Shown one piece after another: positions 22,892-32,746 of a DNA stretch of 64,000 nucleotides (its first letter is position 1; each line of letters starts with the position of its first letter). The position numbers and the translations under genes were made by a program. The stretch is taken from NCBI GenBank assembly GCA_907165135.1, contig OU015568.1, forward strand, positions 10,796,501 to 10,860,500, in the 5' to 3' direction. The notes beneath the pieces were generated by a model. It was not told the DNA's origin. It did no database searches and was given only the letters and a program-made list of their open reading frames with translations. Source of the DNA: Oikopleura dioica (taxonomy: Eukaryota; Chordata; Appendicularia; Copelata; Oikopleuridae).

Positions 22892-24942
22892 ATGAAATTT
22901 TGGACATGTGTGTCCCTGCTGATAGGGCTTGCCATTGCAGAACAGCAGCAATATGTAGAATTTACCATAACAGAAGGTATGATGAGATTATTGCTTCCTT
23001 ATTTATTGATAGACATCGAGATCTACAAAAACACAGTAGGAAAATTGCCTCAAGACTCGACTACAAGTATCTATTTCAAAATCAAATAAAGGACTTGAAA
23101 AATAAATGCTTGAAATAACTAATCAGAGCTTTTCGAGACCTCAATATAAGCAAAACACCTTGAAATCACGGTCAAAAGAGAGCATGGTTTTGCGTTGTCC
23201 ATTCTTCTCGAAAGATACAACATCTCATACACCTACAAAATCACGATGGTAAAGCCAACTATGGATAGCCAACGAACTTGGACCTGCCATTCTAACCGGA
23301 CTGACCTGAGTCTGGAAAAATACAACTGCTACGATAATTTCAAACTCATTATGGAGGAGATTGACAGGAGAGATGAAGAAGCGCTCAAGATTATTGGTTT
23401 TACGTATCTTGGAGAACCTATTCACGCTGTCGAGTTTATAAAGAACGATTTGCCATTGATTTATATTCAGTGCGGAATTTACGGAAGTGACTGGATCTCC
23501 ACAGCGGTAAGAGTTCGTAGTTACAGTATCAGACGAATAATCTGCGCAATTTCCGAGTACCACGCTCCAACAGGCTCTTAGTTTTGTCTTCGTCTGATCG
23601 AGGACCTTCTCACGGTTCGCTCTGACTGGCGCTCGGTCGCTTCCTGGTCCATTGTGCCTCTGCTAAATGCCGATGGATACTTGAAAACCACACCCGATCA
23701 TGAGGAGTCAGACCGATTTTGGAGGAGAAACATGAAACAGTCACGGTACAATAGCAACTGCACGGGCATCGATCTCAATACAAATTATGAACGGCTACAT
23801 CAATGGCGAGAATAAATATGTAAAGCGCGAAATGAGATTTTTATACAAAGCGAATCTCTTTTACAAGACTCAGAAGGACAGTTTTGTTACGTCCGTATAT
23901 ATTTCCTAAAATATGTTAAAACCAAATTTTCGCTCTGAAGAATTTAAAATGGGAAATTTGGGAAACAATAAAATATTCATCGTTTTAAAGATTTATTTAA
24001 CATAGAGTAGCAATGAATAGGCGGACAATTCGACCTTCACGGGAACTGATGATTGCCCAAGTTACGCTCGACGAGGTTTCAGCGAGGCCGAGACAGCTGC
24101 CGAGCGTAACTACCTCCAACAGCTCGGACAAAAGAACACATTCATAAGCTATCAATCTTTTGGCAACGCAATTACTTTTCCATCGCTTGTCAAGGATTTG
24201 AACTGCTCAAACAGAAAGAAGAAAAATAAATGCACCGAAAGAAAGCGGTTAAATGTCAATAAAAATGCTTCTAAAACACATAAAAAATCGTTATTAGTGA
24301 GGAAGATGCGGAATTTCGGAAAACAACTATGAAGGTTATTTCTGGGTAAGAATAAATTTATCATAAATAAACTAGCTTTTATCAGTTTAATGGCTCACGG
24401 GGTAAATAGCTCTGTTTTCAACGTCAGTTACGGCCCTGTCGATGTCCTTGCCAACCCTGGATCTGCAGGTACATCACACTTCGTTTTGTTTTTGATACAA
24501 AAGCTGATACTGTTGTCAGTGATAACGTCACATAAGTTAAAATTTAGACGTTTGGGCGCTCAAACACGGCGGCTTCGACCAAGCTTTCACAATCAAGCTG
24601 CCAGACGACGGCGAATACGGTTATTTGCTCCCTGCCAATATGATCAAGCCTACTGCCGATGAATATGTCGCATCGTTAGGTACGATGCGGGGATTGACAA
24701 ATAAAACAAGGGTTGTAAATTGCGCAAATAACGGTGGTTTTCAAGGCAAACTGGTGCAGTTTCTCAACAAAACGATTGTCCTAAGAACGACGACGATTTT
24801 TTACGAATCTGAATGCAGAAAATTTTGCGAGCTTCCGGATCAATACGATAAGTGCGTTGGAACAAGAAATTTTACTGTATGTTCCGCTTTAACCAATTTT
24901 ATTTCACAGATTTTAGTGGCTGTTCTTTTTCTCATTTCCTAG
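22892..24942 (+). CDS. M14 carboxypeptidase-like protein lacking catalytic residues
   Basis: The signal peptide (MKFWTCVSLLIGLAIAEQQQ) is followed by a propeptide (FALSILLERYNISYTYKI) and an M14 fold: CGIYGSDWISTA, LLNADGYLKTTPDHEESDRF, CTGIDLNTNYE, FSEAETAAERNYLQQL, ISYQSFGN and FTIKLPDDGEYGYLLPANMI. In carboxypeptidase A these blocks hold zinc ligands His69 and Glu72 (here Tyr and Asp), His196 (here Gln), catalytic Glu270 (here Lys) and Arg145 (here Thr). The fold is kept but every key residue is changed, so this is probably a secreted pseudoenzyme. The hydrophobic C-terminus (ILVAVLFLIS) may anchor it. Introns include one of about 240 nt near 23800-24040. Confidence 0.8.
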
Positions 24943-25337
24943 TTTTCTTTTGTCAGTGTTTTTATAGAATTTTATACCAATAAAAAGAGTTAATTCCTAT
25001 CAATTCTAAATGAGTCTCATTTCAATACTAATTGAGGGTCCTCGGCAGAACATCTCGTTCTGCTGAGAAAAAACCTCCTGGGAGCGCTCCAGCCGTTGAG
25101 GCCTGCCCCTTGACTAATGATCGGACGTGTTCATCTAAGAGCTGGGAGACGGTCAGAAGCCAACCACAAGGGTCGTCAGTTTGGCTCTTTATGTTACATT
25201 GCGGCCAATTGTGAATAAATTAAGTGGTCGGCGGGAGTAATTTATCAACCCGGTAGATTTTCCTTTATTTTTTTTATTTTGAATATTTGGTAGTGCTTCA
25301 GTTTTTAATGTACAGGTGAAAATAGAATTAAGATTTT
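24943..25337. other. Convergent 3' flanks
   Basis: AATAAA-like signals occur at about 24980 for the plus-strand gene and on the minus strand near 25270. No gene was recognised. Confidence 0.45.
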
Positions 25338-26933
25338 CTACCAGCCAGGTTCGGATTTTTCCGGAGCGCCCCAATTCGATCCGCCAGCCATCGGAGCCTT
25401 TTCCATTGAATCCCTCGAGTTGAGAAGTGGTGTATTCGCATGCGCAAGGCTCGGTGCACTTTGGTGGTACGAGGGTGGAGGAGAATAGACGTTGCTCAAC
25501 GAGCGAGGAGCTGGCTGAGGAGGTGTTTGGACGTATGAAGCTTGGCGAGAAGGAAGGGGAGTGAGAGCTTCGCTATCTTTGGCGACTTTGAGTTGATTCG
25601 CTCCAAAGCAGTTGATGTTGTTGCACATAACACAGTTGCCAGCTTTGTAGCAGACTATAACGATGATTTTAAATGATGCTCAAATTTACGACCGAATTTG
25701 TATTTTTTAATAAAGCAGCAGCTTATGGCCGCGTACTTGAAATCGAGAGGGCATTTGGCAAGCAGAATTACTGTTGCTAAGTGTGGCAGAAAAGTCAAAC
25801 AATGTTATGTGTACTTACTGCAAGCTATGATAGTGACGCAGATCAGGAGAACTACAAGTGCTGAGATCCCCATGATCGTATTTCCAGACGTCCCTCGTGC
25901 TTTTGTCCGTTTAGGGGAGTCGTCATCGGTTTCTGAGTCCTCGCTCGGGTCTTCTTCCGGTTCAAAGTCATCGGGAAAGTCGATATGAGGAGGCGTGAAT
26001 CCTAAAATGCACATTTTCATATTTGTACTTCTTTTTTTGCGGTGCGAGAATTGACACCTGCTTCATTTTCCAGCCAAGTTTGCCGAATTTTGAAAATTTG
26101 TGAAATTTCTCACCTGTGTGTCGGTCTGGCGTTGGTTCACTGTAGCGGGATGATGGGCCAGGCCGCCCGTAAGCGGAAAATGCGTGATTTTCTGGAAGCA
26201 CAATTTGCTGGATCTTCGAGCAATCTGTTGGGACGGTTTTTGGGTCGATTCCGACGTTGTTCTGGGAAAAGAGCTGGCGGTACTTTTTCAAGTGCTCGCG
26301 GGGATCGTAGCCAGTACCGTACATGCACCAGCGACTGAAAGGTTTTATGAAATTGAGAAAATGCCAACTGGACGTAATTATGCCATAAAATAGTCACACT
26401 CGTCCCAAAACTTAATTGCGTCAAGAATGATTAACCAATTTAGGAATTATCAACTCTGCCAAGGTTGCTAGTAGAAACCAAGCTCTATAAATCTTAACTG
26501 TAGCTGACGGGTCAAGTACCATTGTATAGAGTACCGCGGCGATAACGTTATTGTGATAAAACACAAATAATTTATCGCCGAAAAAACTGCCAACAAGCTT
26601 CCTTCCTTGTCAGCGAAGTTATTTAAATCTGTCAGAAAAGGACTATTTGTCTCAATAATACCAGTCAAGCTTGGTTTCCCCGAGAAGAGGCCACTGAATT
26701 AATTCTATTTGCTCGATCTATTTTGGTTATTTATGTTCTTCAAATAGATGGAAATAAATGGGGCGAGGAAGGGTTGACTTCGAGCCTTGGACTTACTTGA
26801 GATCATTTTCCAATTTGTCGATCTTCGGTTTGTAGGGGTTCAACTGGTCGGGAATTTGAGGCTGTCCCCAGTTTGAAATACTGTCGAAAAATCCTCCTGC
26901 TTGGACGACGCTAAGAAGAAATAAACCTCGCAT
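25338..26933 (-). CDS. Type I membrane protein with Pro-rich tail
   Basis: The first exon (26797-26933) encodes a signal peptide (MRGLFLLSVVQAGGFF) and ends at a GTAAGT donor. A later exon gives the ectodomain (CMYGTGYDPREHLKKYRQL, then Pro/Ser-rich). The next has an acidic stretch (PDDFEPEEDPSEDSETDDD), basic KRTKAR and a single membrane helix (IMGISALVVLLICVTIIAC). The last encodes a Cys- and Pro-rich cytoplasmic tail (PPQPAPRSLSNVYSPPPSYH), ending at 25338. Tyr- and Pro-containing motifs suggest adaptor binding. The family was not recognised; the layout is somewhat like Shisa/WBP1-type proteins but without clear homology. Confidence 0.55.
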
Positions 26934-27490
26934 TTTCGATGTGTCTCTAGGTTTTTGTGGTTCTTCTTTCAAGCTCTCTCTCTTTGTGATTTTCTCTATC
27001 TAAGTCGGTCGCTCTCTTCGCTACAGCTGAAGTCTTCCGGCCAAATATCACCTCGATCCGGTCCCTTTTGTGCGCTTTTCGGGCAAGTCTTCCGTGAAGT
27101 AACTTTTTCTTTTTCGATTATTAACGCCTTTGTTTGTCGATTTTCTGTGCGTAAATCAGTCTTCTTTCAAATTTTCTCTGGCTCGTTATGTGATTTGGAC
27201 GGCGCCTTAGCTCTTCTGCTATCGCCGCCTGGGAAAAAAAGTACTCCGATCGTAAAATATAACAACGGTGGTTATTTGATGTTTCCTTGGTCTTCGATCT
27301 TCCTTTTCTACTCTCCAATTCTTCTTCGTTGATTTGCGCTTTTCTGATTTGGCTCTATGAAAAGAAAATTAAAAAGGGCGAATTAGAAACGCGTTCGCTT
27401 TTGGGTAAACTGAGAGGCTTGGGCACGCGAGCGACTCAAGCGCCACCGGACTGTGTATTTGTGCGGAAGGCAAGAAAAAAATCGAGCGCG
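26934..27490. other. Intergenic, left flank of the Polinton
   Basis: Upstream region of the type I membrane protein and host DNA adjoining the insertion. No gene was recognised. It ends with the target-site copy AGCGCG. Confidence 0.5.
27485..27490 (+). repeat. 6-bp target-site duplication, left copy
   Basis: AGCGCG lies directly before the element end and is repeated exactly at 59978-59983. Polintons characteristically make 6-bp duplications. Confidence 0.9.
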
Positions 27491-27543
27491 AGTAGTATAA
27501 GGGATAACACGGGTCTAAAGTTCTCTGCTTGACGCTGATTGGC
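27491..27543 (+). repeat. Polinton left terminal inverted repeat
   Basis: AGTAGTATAAGGGATAACAC is the outer end. It matches the reverse complement of 59925-59977 over 53 bases with one difference (GACGCTG here, GATGCTG there). Similarity stops after GATTGGC. Confidence 0.95.
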
Positions 27544-28707
27544 TGCGCTCCTTGTTCATTAAATATTCTAGCTTTGCGCTGACTTCAGATTTAAAATGCT
27601 CTCATATTAATCATCGTTCTTCAGATATTTGTCTCCAGTAAATAAAATAAAGAAAAAAACTGTTTTGTAGTTTTGTGTACTTTATAAAATTTACATCTGA
27701 CATATTTTTTCAAAAAGATACACCAAAGCTGATTTATTAAATATTCATAAACGCCAGAATCGAAAATTGGTCACGTGATGGCAATCAAGTAGTTTTAGTT
27801 TTTTGTTTCTATGGTAGTTTATGTTATATAATGACCGAACTTTTTATTACTATACGTGCTAAGTTATTGATTCATTTTATCTCTGCAAGAAAAGAAGAAT
27901 TCAAAAAAAATTCTTGTTTCATTTGAGCAATTTGGCTCTGTGTTGAGACGAGTGTGTATTGATCAGTTCGCATTCGAGTTATGGTTTCTACTTTTTCGCA
28001 CCAAAATCGGTTCGTAGACTACATAAATAAAAAAGATTCTGTTTCATTATGGCATAGGTAAGTTTTCCATATTTTGTAGCTATTATTAAATTTTCATTTG
28101 CGTTATGGTTTTTAGTCCCTGGTAATATCATTCATCAAGCGATCGAGTGTTTTGCCTCATTTTTACAAATTTTTATTCAAAATCATCAAGTAGTTTCTCT
28201 CAAATAAAAATAAGCGTTATGGTGTTTACGTTGGAGTTGTTTTTTTCAGCTTTTGAAAATTCCAGTAAATTTTAGATCTTTACTTTTTGATATTTGCATC
28301 ATTTTAATAGAAACGTGACATGTTTATTTCGTTTCTTAAATTTTCATGCAGAAAAAAAGCAGCAAATTTCAAGTTGTTTTTATATTTATGGGATTTCAAA
28401 ACAGGAGTCATTACCCTGATGCGGTGCAGGGGTAATGTGTTACGCCGCAGAGCTAGAGGTCTAGCGTTCGAATCTCGGACCAAAGCTAGACTGAAAAACG
28501 AGATACACGCTAACATCGACTGTAAGATAACTCAAAAGAGTTGATCATGTGGTCACAACAAACCAATTTTGAATATTGCGCCACTCTGATTGGCGCAGCT
28601 GTTTTTCCTCTTTGCTATTTTTCCTTTTTGCTTTACTTTTCTGTTTCTGCTATTGAGATATTTCTTTTTACAGAGAAAGCAAACTTGTTCTTTTTAGACT
28701 GATTGAA
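27544..28707. other. Left non-coding zone of the Polinton
   Basis: About 1.1 kb of AT-rich DNA with scattered GTTATGGT motifs (27979, 28104, 28216) and no gene. It contains the tRNA-like stretch described separately. Confidence 0.4.
28418..28482 (+). other. tRNA-like stretch with internal promoter-like boxes
   Basis: GCGGTGCAGGGGTAATG resembles an A box or D arm, and GCGTTCGAATCTC resembles a B box or T arm, at the right distance. The acceptor and T stems do not pair well, so a working tRNA is unlikely. It may be a decayed tRNA or a tRNA-derived short interspersed element. Confidence 0.25.
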
Positions 28708-28863
28708 ATGGGTCTCTGCTTTTCCACTGCCGAGTCGACAACTGGAACTCGAGACTGTATTGTCAGTCGAGTGAGCAGCAAGTGGACTTTGTCATCCTTG
28801 CAAATTGAAGACTCCGCTTCAAAATATGGCTCCAAGTTTCTTGAAATCTGTGACGAGCGATAA
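28708..28863 (+). CDS. Small Polinton ORF with N-myristoylation-type start
   Basis: A 51-codon frame begins MGLCFSTAEST, which fits the N-myristoylation pattern (Gly2, Ser6) with an adjacent Cys for a second acyl group. It is preceded by a pyrimidine-rich TTCTTTTTAG acceptor-like site 12 bases upstream and followed by AATAAA at 28889. If expressed it would sit on the inner face of a membrane. The longer antisense frame lacks such signals. No homologue was recognised. Confidence 0.35.
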   Translation: MGLCFSTAESTTGTRDCIVSRVSSKWTLSSLQIEDSASKYGSKFLEICDER

Positions 28864-29038
28864 ACTCTTGCTTGTGTCTCTTGCAAAATAAAGAGTCCAA
28901 AAATTTGAACCAAACATTGATTTTATTGCAATTTTTATAAGCAAGGAAAGTGATTATAGAGTAAAAGGTTGATCATGCAAAGTTTTCATTATTTTGAAGA
29001 ATTGCAGGTGGCGGCATTTTTTGTATCTTTACCCGGAT

Positions 29039-30358
29039 TTAATGCCGATTTTTAGCGTGAAAATTTAGGCTTAAAATCCGAGTTCCTGATTGCGCCGAAG
29101 TTGAGTTGACTAGTATTTTTCTACTCTTTGGGATCTTATAACCCGGCTTGAACTTAATTTTGTGAAATCCTAACCAACCTTGTTTTGCTTCTGAGTTGTC
29201 TTTGGTAACGCCGAGTTTCACTCCTGAGCCGCATTGTAAAGGGTGGATTTTGGGGCTTTGCTCTTCGGGCTTTCTTTTTTCTGGGCGCTTTCTTCGCATC
29301 GGTTTTTCTTCTAATTGCTTTTGGAGAGGTGCATTCTGGCCTGACGGTATGGTGAATTCTTCGGTTCGCTTCTTTTTCATCCCAAGCATATGGGAAGTTA
29401 TTGATAATGAATCTATTTCTTCTCCACTCTCTTCCGAAGAAAAAATTTCGCTTGTTAATTTCTATTTTTTAAATAAAGTTTTTTATCTTTTTAATTTACC
29501 CCAAAGCTCATGCCAAAATGCCAGTTTTCAATTGTTTCACTCCATTTGGGCACCACTAGATTATTGTTATACTTGTGTTATGATGATACTTTTACCTGAT
29601 TTTTTAATGAGTTGAATTTTCTCCTTCCAGCGGCGATTAAGGTCAGCAATTGCAAAGTCGGCTGCTTCGTCTTTGAGAATCATCAAAGCGCGTTGACTTC
29701 GAATGCAGCTTTCGTAGCAAAGTTGCCGGGCTTTTTACGGATTAAGGGCATATGACTTTAAAATTGTCATGATACCGATTAACACGCAAACTAAAGAGGC
29801 TCGGTTGAGGTAGCGTTCGTTTTTAAAGTCTTTGTAGAGAGGATCTTTTTCAGCTTCGTTGTAGAGAGCATCGTTGGGAAAGGCGAGTGGAATGTCTCTA
29901 AAGTCGCAGTCGTAGGGAGTTCTTTTTTTTGTTTGGAAAAGCACTTTCATAAATGATTGACTCTGATTTTCCAACAAATCTTTTTTTTCCTGGATTGGCT
30001 TCGATCCATTCGGCAGAATCAAAATCAATCGAGTTTGGATAGACGGGGGTTTCATTCAAACTGGTTAGCATTTTCATATATTCCTCGTTTCTGCTCACAA
30101 TTGTATGTATAAATGCTAAAAGATTTTTAGTACTATACTCAATTTAAAAATTTTACCAAAGGGTTTTTGAAATTTTTCCTGGACGCTTCTCAAAATTTTA
30201 GCGCGCTCGGGAAAATGTTTTGTTATGGAGAAAGGGACATAGTCTATTTCTCGGTATGCGGGATTTTTGCGAACAATTTCGCCATCAATGGTGGCGGTAA
30301 AAAATTTACTGTATTTTTCCAAAAATTGGTCAATCTGTGGCTCTAACTCTATTTCCAT
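29039..30358 (-). CDS. Polinton protein of unknown function with one hydrophobic segment
   Basis: Starts at 30358 (MEIELEPQIDQFLEKYSKFF), about 43 bases below a TATAAA box. Exons join through introns at about 30120-30161 and about 29450-29600, and a possible 30-nt intron near 29710-29740. The middle has a hydrophobic run (ASLVCVLIGIMTILKSYAL). The C-terminal half is basic (KKKRTEEF, RRKRPEKRKPEE) and ends ...FHAKNRH. At 29930-29940 (an eight-base homopolymer) the coherent reading moves to another frame, so the copy is broken or mis-sequenced there. No domain was recognised. Confidence 0.55.
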
Positions 30359-30400
30359 GATTCGAGTTTGTCGTAATTTCCAAAGGGTTCTGGTTGTGGT

Positions 30401-30406
30401 TTTATA
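30401..30406 (-). promoter_or_regulatory. TATA box of the 30358 gene
   Basis: TATAAA on the minus strand, 43-48 bases upstream of the ATG at 30358. Confidence 0.5.
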
Positions 30407-30556
30407 CCGAGCGATCTGCTCGACTGTGACTGATTACTGGCGCTGTTGTTGAGCAGACTCAAAAAGTGAATAATTATTTTCTAGAATGGGTGTGTTTTTG
30501 AGAGCAATTTTATTCCGGATGCTCAGTTTACTGGTCTTCAACTGAACAGCGGCTAA

Positions 30557-31176
30557 ATGGTTATCACGGTAGGTTTTTAGTGCGGGGCTTGTTAACAATT
30601 TTCAACTAGCGATCTGCTCGGAATCGAAGAATTCAAAAGGCCTTGAGGGCTGCGGCATCTCAGCTTAGAATCGCCAAGCTCCTTGCGCTTGGCGGCGATG
30701 AAGACGTTGAGCAGGCTCGAGCTCGGGACAATGAAGAAATTCAAGAAGTTCCATCGGAAGAGTTCAATGCTCAATCATCTACCCCTGCGCCGCAAAGAGC
30801 AGCTGCCGAGGAATGCGGGGAAAAAACAAAAAAGAAGGGATTCTTTTCCAAGATGCCCCAGCTTCTTAAAAAAAAGCCCACGCCAAAGTTTGACATTTTC
30901 GGTACGTTTTTGCAATTGAAAATTTACTCACATTTTTTAGATAATGATCAACTTGGCCTTGCGTGTGGATTCGATGAAATCTGCAAGGGGCTGTCTACTC
31001 AAGAAAGGCGAGCCGTAGAAAAAGAGATCTTCCGGCTTCAAGGTCTTTTGGAGAAGGAACGAGATTTTCTTTGGCACGATTTACACGCGCAAAGAGTAAT
31101 CGTGCACATTCGAACAAAGAGCGGCCGCAGTATAATTATCAAAGGCCGAGGCTGGACAAGTGAATACGAACAGTAA
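30557..31176 (+). CDS. Polinton protein, basic N-terminus and coiled C-terminal domain, unknown
   Basis: A 12-base first exon (30557-30568, MVIT) is followed by exon 2 from 30610, where an open frame without ATG begins just after a TTTTCAACTAG acceptor, and a third exon after an intron at about 30902-30940. The N-terminus is basic and helical (SQLRIAKLLALGG), then Glu-rich, then a Lys-rich stretch (EKTKKKGFFSKMPQLLKKK). The C-terminal 75 residues look folded (ACGFDEICKGLSTQERRAVE, HDLHAQRVIVHIRTKSGR). It might be a minor virion or DNA-binding protein by position and charge, but no homologue was recognised. Confidence 0.5.
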
Positions 31177-31305
31177 ACTATTTGCGCCAAGAAACCTGTA
31201 TATTCCCATCTTGAGCTGCAAATAAAATTTCTTTCATAAATCAAAACAACGAGTTCTAGAATTTCTATTTTTGTTTTTGGTTTTATTGAGCTTGTACAGT
31301 TTTAG

Positions 31306-32041
31306 TTACAGAACATGTCCAAAGACCCATATAAATTCGCCAAGTTGCTCTATTTCGCCAAAGAGATTAGTCAAGGTTCTTGGTTGATTCATAGAGGTGA
31401 TGTCTTTTCGGAATACTTCATATCTAAAACGGGGAACTTGTCTTTCGTTGAACAATTCCTCTGCGGCCTCGTAGCCCTCTTTGTGTCCAGTTTTTGCAGC
31501 TACAGTTGGATTGGTGCTGATGTCTGTATTATTGGTAAAGACAACAAAGACTTGCATACAATTTCTAAAAAAATATAATTTTCTAAAAGGCAATTAAAAC
31601 TTACCGCAGAGTAATGGCTTTTTTTCCTTTTTCATAGAAATTCTGTCCGATAAAAATCATTGAAACACCCAAATGCCTACGTGCATAAGTTAGTAAATAT
31701 TCTACAGTTTCGCTGTCGAGACATTTTGATCACTGATCATCAACAATGATCAAAGTGTCGCGCTTATTGTCGTTGGCAAAATTTTTATCGAGCCAAGTTT
31801 GAGTAGGCAAGCCTATTTTTGTGTAAAGCGTTTGATGAGACGGTAGATTAATGTCTAGATGTTCTATTCTTGGCATAAAGTAATAGATGTTGTTTATTTC
31901 ACCGGCAATCGCTTCATTTTCAATTAGACTTTTTACCCACTCACTTTTTCCAGCGCCAGTTGTTCCACAGATGAAAAAAGCAGTTGGGTGTTTAAAGAGT
32001 AAATCGTCAGAATCTATCATTGGTACTTCAAAACTGGTCAT
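31306..32041 (-). CDS. A32/FtsK-like DNA-packaging ATPase with in-frame TGA
   Basis: Starts at 32041. The Walker A loop reads FFICGTTGAGKSEWV and Walker B reads DTLIIVDDQ, followed by an ATPase core (YLLTYARRHLGVSMIFIGQ, a sensor-like Gln). An intron of about 40 nt lies between ITLR and NCMQVFVVF, and the protein ends at 31306. Polinton and adenovirus-like elements use this enzyme to pump DNA into capsids. Directly after Walker B, at 31730-31732, is an in-frame TGA; the frame continues without other breaks on both sides. This is either a nonsense mutation or a sequence error. The gene follows the 32499 ORF with two bases between stop and start. Confidence 0.85.
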
Positions 32042-32043
32042 GG

Positions 32044-32499
32044 TTATTCGCTGTCAGAGGTATCGCTGTCTCCACCCAGCGGTTCTGCCACAATGACATC
32101 AATGAATCCTTCGATGTCGTATTTCAAGGCTTGTTTGCGCGAAGCTTCAGTGTCCGTGTTGCGATCACGGTGATTGTTCACGTACACTCTAATCGTGCGC
32201 ATTTCGTATAGCATTGAAATGAGATTATGAAAGTACGCTACTTGCTCGGGATCAGACTTGTCAAAGTTGTTTTCGTTGATGACAAAGCAACCGGTCTTGT
32301 ATCGTTTGTAGGCTTTGGTGTAGCTTGGAGCAACTCCTTTCTTGGGTTTGTCCTTTTTGATGATTTTGCCTGCAAAGTAGATGGCAGATGGATGCAAGGA
32401 TGGCGTGTTGATGTTTCGTGGCTCAATTGTCAGAGCATATCGTTTTTTCTCTTTCTCAAGCAACTCTTTGAAATCAGATGCTTTTGATTTTTCGGTCAT
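32044..32499 (-). CDS. Polinton protein upstream of the ATPase, unknown
   Basis: A single-exon frame of 151 residues starting MTEKSKASDFKELLEKEKKR, with a folded-looking middle (YKTGCFVINENNFDKSDPEQ) and an acidic end (GGDSDTSDSE). A TATATAT lies 35-41 bases upstream. Its TAA is followed after CC by the ATPase ATG on the same strand, so both proteins are probably made from one message. No family was recognised. Confidence 0.6.
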   Translation of the reverse strand: MTEKSKASDFKELLEKEKKRYALTIEPRNINTPSLHPSAIYFAGKIIKKDKPKKGVAPSYTKAYKRYKTGCFVINENNFDKSDPEQVAYFHNLISMLYEMRTIRVYVNNHRDRNTDTEASRKQALKYDIEGFIDVIVAEPLGGDSDTSDSE

Positions 32500-32533
32500 G
32501 TTCGAATGGTTGATGCTTGACCGGTCACTCTGA

Positions 32534-32540
32534 ATATATA
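32534..32540 (-). promoter_or_regulatory. TATA-like box for the ATPase unit
   Basis: TATATAT on the minus strand, 35-41 bases above the ATG at 32499; back to back with the box at 32586. Confidence 0.45.
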
Positions 32541-32585
32541 CTGTTAATTTATGCAGAATACACTAGATGTCAGCCTTTGTAAAAA

Positions 32586-32593
32586 GTATAAAT
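32586..32593 (+). promoter_or_regulatory. TATA box for the integrase unit
   Basis: TATAAATA followed by G, a strong consensus, 154-161 bases upstream of the ATG at 32747. A possible 5' UTR intron (GTAAATAGG at about 32678 to an AG near 32726) lies between. Confidence 0.5.
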
Positions 32594-32746
32594 AGCAGAA
32601 CGGTATTAATTTATAACCATTCCGAAAAAAAGAGAATCAGAGAAGGCACGAATCAAGAAAATTGATAAAAAATTCAGGTAAATAGGAAAATTACGAGTCG
32701 CAGCTTTTTTAATTGAAAAAGAGTAGTGAATGATCGCTACTGAATA

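Noticed and set aside
28668-28913. 81-codon minus frame
   Set aside because: No start context. The plus frame has a myristoylation-type start, an acceptor-like tract and a poly-A signal.
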